64,000 nucleotides of DNA from Herbihabitans rhizosphaerae. Its GTDB lineage: Bacteria > Actinomycetota > Actinomycetes > Mycobacteriales > Pseudonocardiaceae. Location: the NCBI RefSeq assembly GCF_004216555.1, contig NZ_SGWQ01000003.1, positions 482,146-546,145 of the forward strand, written 5' to 3'. The notes beneath the pieces were generated by a model that did no database searches, was not told where the DNA came from, and was given only the letters and a program-made list of their open reading frames with translations. Shown one piece after another: positions 61,314 to 64,000 of the stretch. Both the position numbers and the translations under genes were made by a program. Position 1 is the first letter of the stretch; the number at the start of each line of letters is the position of its first letter.

Positions 61314-63686
61314 CTACCTGCCGCCGTCCCACTCCGTCTGCCCCGACCGATCCGGATCACGTCGACCCTGACCGTCGCCCGAGTCGCGCCGGTCGTTCTC
61401 GGGCTCCCAGGACGGCCGCCAGTTCTGCTGCGGACGCTCGGACGGCGTGGTCGCCGGCTTCCACCCCGGCGGCGCGCCGTAGTTCGGCGGACCGTAGTTG
61501 CCACCGTGTCGCTCGTCGCCCTCCGGACCGCTCCGCGGCTGCCCGCCCGGCCTCGGGTACGGCTGCGGCGGCGCGCCAGGCGTCGGGCTCGGCTGCGGAC
61601 CGGGCGGCGTCGGACCCGGCTGCGGCAGCCCGTTCGGACCGGCACCGTTGCCGCCGGGCGGCGCGGGGCTGGGCCGCGGCGGGCCACCGGGCAGATCCCC
61701 GCCACCGGGGGCGGTGCCCACCGGAGTCGGCTGCTCCTCCTGCGGCGGCGGCCACGGCTCGCCACGCTCCTTGGCGAGCTCGGCCGGCGTCTTGATCGGC
61801 GGCTTGTCCGACGGCTGGCGGTCACCGAAGTCGTTGAACGCGGTGATCCTCGGCCGCTTCTCCACGCCGCTGAAGATCCGCTCAAGGTCCTTGCGCTGCA
61901 GCGTCTCCTTCACCAGCAGCTCGCGCACCAGGTCGTCGAGCACGTCGCGGTAGGTGTTGAGCACCTCCCACGCCTCGGTGTGCGCCGCCTCGATGAGCTT
62001 GCGCACCTCCTCGTCGATCTCGTGCGCGACCTCCAGCGAGTAGTCCGGCGCGTGGCCCATGGAACGCCCGAGGAACGGGTCGCCCTGGTCCTGGCCGTAC
62101 TTCACCGCACCGAGCCGGGCACTCATGCCGTACTCGGTGACCATCGCCTTGGCGATCTTGGTGGCCTGCTCGATGTCCTGCGACGCGCCGGTGGTCGGCT
62201 CGTGGAACACCAGCTCCTCGGCGGACCGTCCGCCCAGCGCGAACACCAGCCGGGCGATCATCTCCGAGCGGGTCATCAACTCCTTGTCGTCCTCGGGGAC
62301 GACGAGTGCGTGCCCGCCGGTGCGCCCGCGCGGCAGGATCGTCAGCTTGTACACCGGCTCGAGGTCCGGCATCGCCCACGCGGCGAGCGCGTGCCCGCCC
62401 TCGTGGTACGCGGTGATCTTGCGCTCCTTCTCGGAGATGATCCGGCTCTTGCGCGCCGGACCGCCGATCACCCGGTCCACCGATTCTTCCAGGGCCGCGC
62501 CGTTGATCAGCGAGCCGTTGATGCGCGCGGTGAGCAGCGCCGCCTCGTTGAGCACGTTGGCCAAATCCGCGCCGGACATGCCGACGGTGCGCTTGGCCAG
62601 GCTGTGCAGATCGGCGTCCGGGGCCATCGGCTTGCCCTTGGAGTGCACCTCGAGAATCTTCTTGCGGCCCATCAGGTCCGGCGCGGACACCGGGATCTGC
62701 CGGTCGAACCGGCCCGGCCGCAGCAGCGCCGGGTCCAGGATGTCCGGACGGTTGGTCGCCGCGATCAGGATGATCCCGCCGCGCGCGTCGAAGCCGTCCA
62801 TCTCGACCAGCAGCTGGTTCAGCGTCTGCTCGCGCTCGTCGTGGCCGCCGCCGAGGCCGGCGCCGCGCTGGCGGCCGACCGCGTCGATCTCGTCCACGAA
62901 GATGATGCACGGCGCGTTCTGCTTGGCCTGCTCGAACAGGTCGCGCACCCGGGAGGCGCCGACACCGACGAACATCTCCACGAAGTCCGAGCCGGAGATC
63001 GTGTAGAACGGCACGGCCGCCTCGCCGGCCACCGCGCGGGCGAGCAGCGTTTTACCGGTACCCGGCGGGCCGTAGAGCAGCACGCCCTTCGGGATCTTCG
63101 CGCCGAGTGCCTGGTAGCGGCCGGGGTTCTGCAGGAAGTCCTTGATCTCGTACAGCTCTTCGACGGCCTCGTCGGCGCCGGCCACATCGGCGAACGTGGT
63201 CTTCGGCATGTCCTTGTTGAGCTGTTTGGCCTTGGACTTGCCGAAGTTGAGAACCCGGTTCCCGCCGCCCTGGACGTTGTTCATCATCCACATGAGCAGC
63301 AGCAGGAGCAGACCCAGCGGCACCAGATAGATGAGTATCTGGGTGAAGAACGACTCCTGGGTGACCTTCGTCTCGAACTCGACGTTCTTGCCCTGCAGCT
63401 CGCGGAACATGTCGTCGGTCGCTTGCGCGGGGTACTGCGTGATGATCTGGGTGACCTGTTGCTTGTCGACCTCGATCGACTTGCCCAGGTTGAGCTTGAG
63501 CTGTTGTTCCTTGTCCTCGAGCTCCGCCTTGGTCACGTTGCCGGCGCGGACTTGCTCGATCGCCTTGGACGTCGACACTTGGGAGTACCCGCGCGTGTCG
63601 TCGAGCAGCATGCTGACCAGGAAATAGATCAGCAACACCGCCGCGATCCACAGCAACGGATTGCGGAGCAGGCGCTTACGGTCCAT
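61314..63686 (-). CDS. ftsH: ATP-dependent zinc metalloprotease FtsH
   Basis: A 790-residue membrane protease: two N-terminal membrane helices (about 9-27 and 112-134) flanking a periplasmic domain, AAA domain with '[21 protein letters not shown]' core, '[15 protein letters not shown]', arginine-finger region '[20 protein letters not shown]', and zinc site '[12 protein letters not shown]' (HExxH) with downstream Asp in '[14 protein letters not shown]'. A Pro/Gly-rich cytoplasmic tail of about 150 residues follows, longer than in E. coli but typical of actinobacteria. It degrades membrane and regulatory proteins. It leads the folate operon. Confidence 0.97.
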   Translation of the reverse strand: MDRKRLLRNPLLWIAAVLLIYFLVSMLLDDTRGYSQVSTSKAIEQVRAGNVTKAELEDKEQQLKLNLGKSIEVDKQQVTQIITQYPAQATDDMFRELQGKNVEFETKVTQESFFTQILIYLVPLGLLLLLLMWMMNNVQGGGNRVLNFGKSKAKQLNKDMPKTTFADVAGADEAVEELYEIKDFLQNPGRYQALGAKIPKGVLLYGPPGTGKTLLARAVAGEAAVPFYTISGSDFVEMFVGVGASRVRDLFEQAKQNAPCIIFVDEIDAVGRQRGAGLGGGHDEREQTLNQLLVEMDGFDARGGIILIAATNRPDILDPALLRPGRFDRQIPVSAPDLMGRKKILEVHSKGKPMAPDADLHSLAKRTVGMSGADLANVLNEAALLTARINGSLINGAALEESVDRVIGGPARKSRIISEKERKITAYHEGGHALAAWAMPDLEPVYKLTILPRGRTGGHALVVPEDDKELMTRSEMIARLVFALGGRSAEELVFHEPTTGASQDIEQATKIAKAMVTEYGMSARLGAVKYGQDQGDPFLGRSMGHAPDYSLEVAHEIDEEVRKLIEAAHTEAWEVLNTYRDVLDDLVRELLVKETLQRKDLERIFSGVEKRPRITAFNDFGDRQPSDKPPIKTPAELAKERGEPWPPPQEEQPTPVGTAPGGGDLPGGPPRPSPAPPGGNGAGPNGLPQPGPTPPGPQPSPTPGAPPQPYPRPGGQPRSGPEGDERHGGNYGPPNYGAPPGWKPATTPSERPQQNWRPSWEPENDRRDSGDGQGRRDPDRSGQTEWDGGR

Positions 63687-63876
63687 TAACTTACGGCCGC
63701 GAGCCGGCCTCGACCCTCCCTGACTTGCGTGTCGGCGAACCCGTGCCCATCCGGGACGGATGCCTGGTCCGACCAGCGTACAACCCGTCCGCGTGACGCC
63801 ACCGTGTGAAGTGGTGGCTGGCCCGCCCAGCAGGACAACGGGCCATCAACGCCTGGTGTTCCCGCAGGTCGGCGTT
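63687..63876 (-). promoter_or_regulatory. ftsH upstream region
   Basis: A 190-bp gap between ftsH and the partial gene at the window end, without a convincing frame. It should carry the ftsH promoter; no clear hexamers, operator or terminator was identified. Confidence 0.3.
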
Positions 63877-64000
63877 TCATCGCTCCTGGGTTATCGCCGT
63901 GATCATTTCGGAGATCCGGTGCCGGAGCGTCGCCGCGTCGGCCGGCGCCACCGTCACCCAATCGCGACCGTCGGCACCGGAGCGGGCCTGGCTGAGATAC
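63877..64000 (-). CDS. C-terminal end of a possible EspG-family (ESX secretion-associated) protein
   Basis: Forty residues, open to the window edge and ending at TGA 63877-63879. The segment 'GADGRDWVTVAPADAATLRH' resembles the C-terminal signature of EspG-type ESX chaperones in Pseudonocardiaceae as I remember it. The fragment is too short for certainty; it could be another winged or helical protein. If correct, it links this locus to type VII secretion, like the cassette at 15-17 kb. Confidence 0.4.
   Translation of the reverse strand, partial: YLSQARSGADGRDWVTVAPADAATLRHRISEMITAITQER

Noticed and set aside
61305-63689. A 794-codon open frame antisense to ftsH
   Set aside because: It mirrors ftsH codon by codon and has no domain. 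It is a GC-rich shadow, where wobble G/C keeps the opposite strand open.

Overview
The window is high-GC actinobacterial chromosome, most likely from a Pseudonocardiaceae-type organism (Amycolatopsis and relatives). The reasons are GC-rich codon use throughout, frequent GTG starts, Lsr2, ClpC1, DUF6779 and DUF3180 proteins, Scr1/WhiJ-type XRE regulators paired with DUF397 proteins, and a SARP/AfsR-type regulator next to DrrAB-type drug exporter genes. The genus cannot be fixed from the sequence alone. No tRNA, rRNA or CRISPR array was recognised.

The backbone follows the gene order known around Rv3587c-Rv3610c of Mycobacterium tuberculosis (recalled from the literature, not computed here). 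In window order it is: a membrane-anchored Rv3587c-like protein, beta-carbonic anhydrase, mutY, amidase (Rv3594-like), alpha/beta hydrolase (Rv3591c-like), a remnant of a MhuD-type haem monooxygenase, clpC, lsr2, lysS, coaX, panD, panC, a DUF2520 protein, DUF6779, DUF3180, folK, folB, folP, folE and ftsH. Accessory genes are intercalated between these anchors.

Region by region. 1-3.2 kb: tandem DUF445 membrane proteins and an AlgX/AlgJ-like acyltransferase. 3.1-5.9 kb: a zinc ABC transporter operon behind a Zur-like box. 6-9.2 kb: LacI regulator, secreted lipase, YciI protein and a 162-bp MITE-like element. 9.2-11.5 kb: anchor genes. 11.6-19.3 kb: cell-wall amidase, NmrA oxidoreductase, VanY-like carboxypeptidase, 2H phosphoesterase, a three-gene type VII secretion-like cassette, hydrolase and M1 peptidase. 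19.3-28.4 kb: palindromic repeats, the mhuD-like remnant overlapping a sirtuin gene, a four-gene overlapping XRE/DUF397 operon, an EEP phosphatase, drrAB and the SARP regulator. 28.8-31.4 kb: clpC. 31.7-43.1 kb: an iron-regulated FhuF-like reductase, a second XRE/DUF397 module, small membrane and secreted proteins, an ArsR-MFS pair, and a siderophore ABC transporter with an iron box between its divergent halves. 43.1-45.1 kb: lsr2 and lysS. 45.2-48.6 kb: methyltransferase, secreted lipase and an oxidoreductase/TetR pair with twin operators. 48.7-51.8 kb: pantothenate/CoA genes. 51.9-58 kb: PrsW-like protease, DUF6779, DUF3180 and a large TPR ATPase. 58-63.7 kb: the folate operon and ftsH. The last 124 bases hold the end of a possible EspG gene.

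The most striking feature is a 296-residue LAGLIDADG-type intein inside FolE (GTP cyclohydrolase I). It is inserted immediately before the zinc-ligand cysteine of the CEHH motif, so folate synthesis depends on protein splicing. Other unusual features are a 60-bp dispersed element whose two copies differ only by transitions, an over-represented GTCCACTGTGGAC palindrome, a nested double hairpin at 25.2 kb, and the truncated mhuD-like minigene fused by ATGA overlap to a sirtuin.
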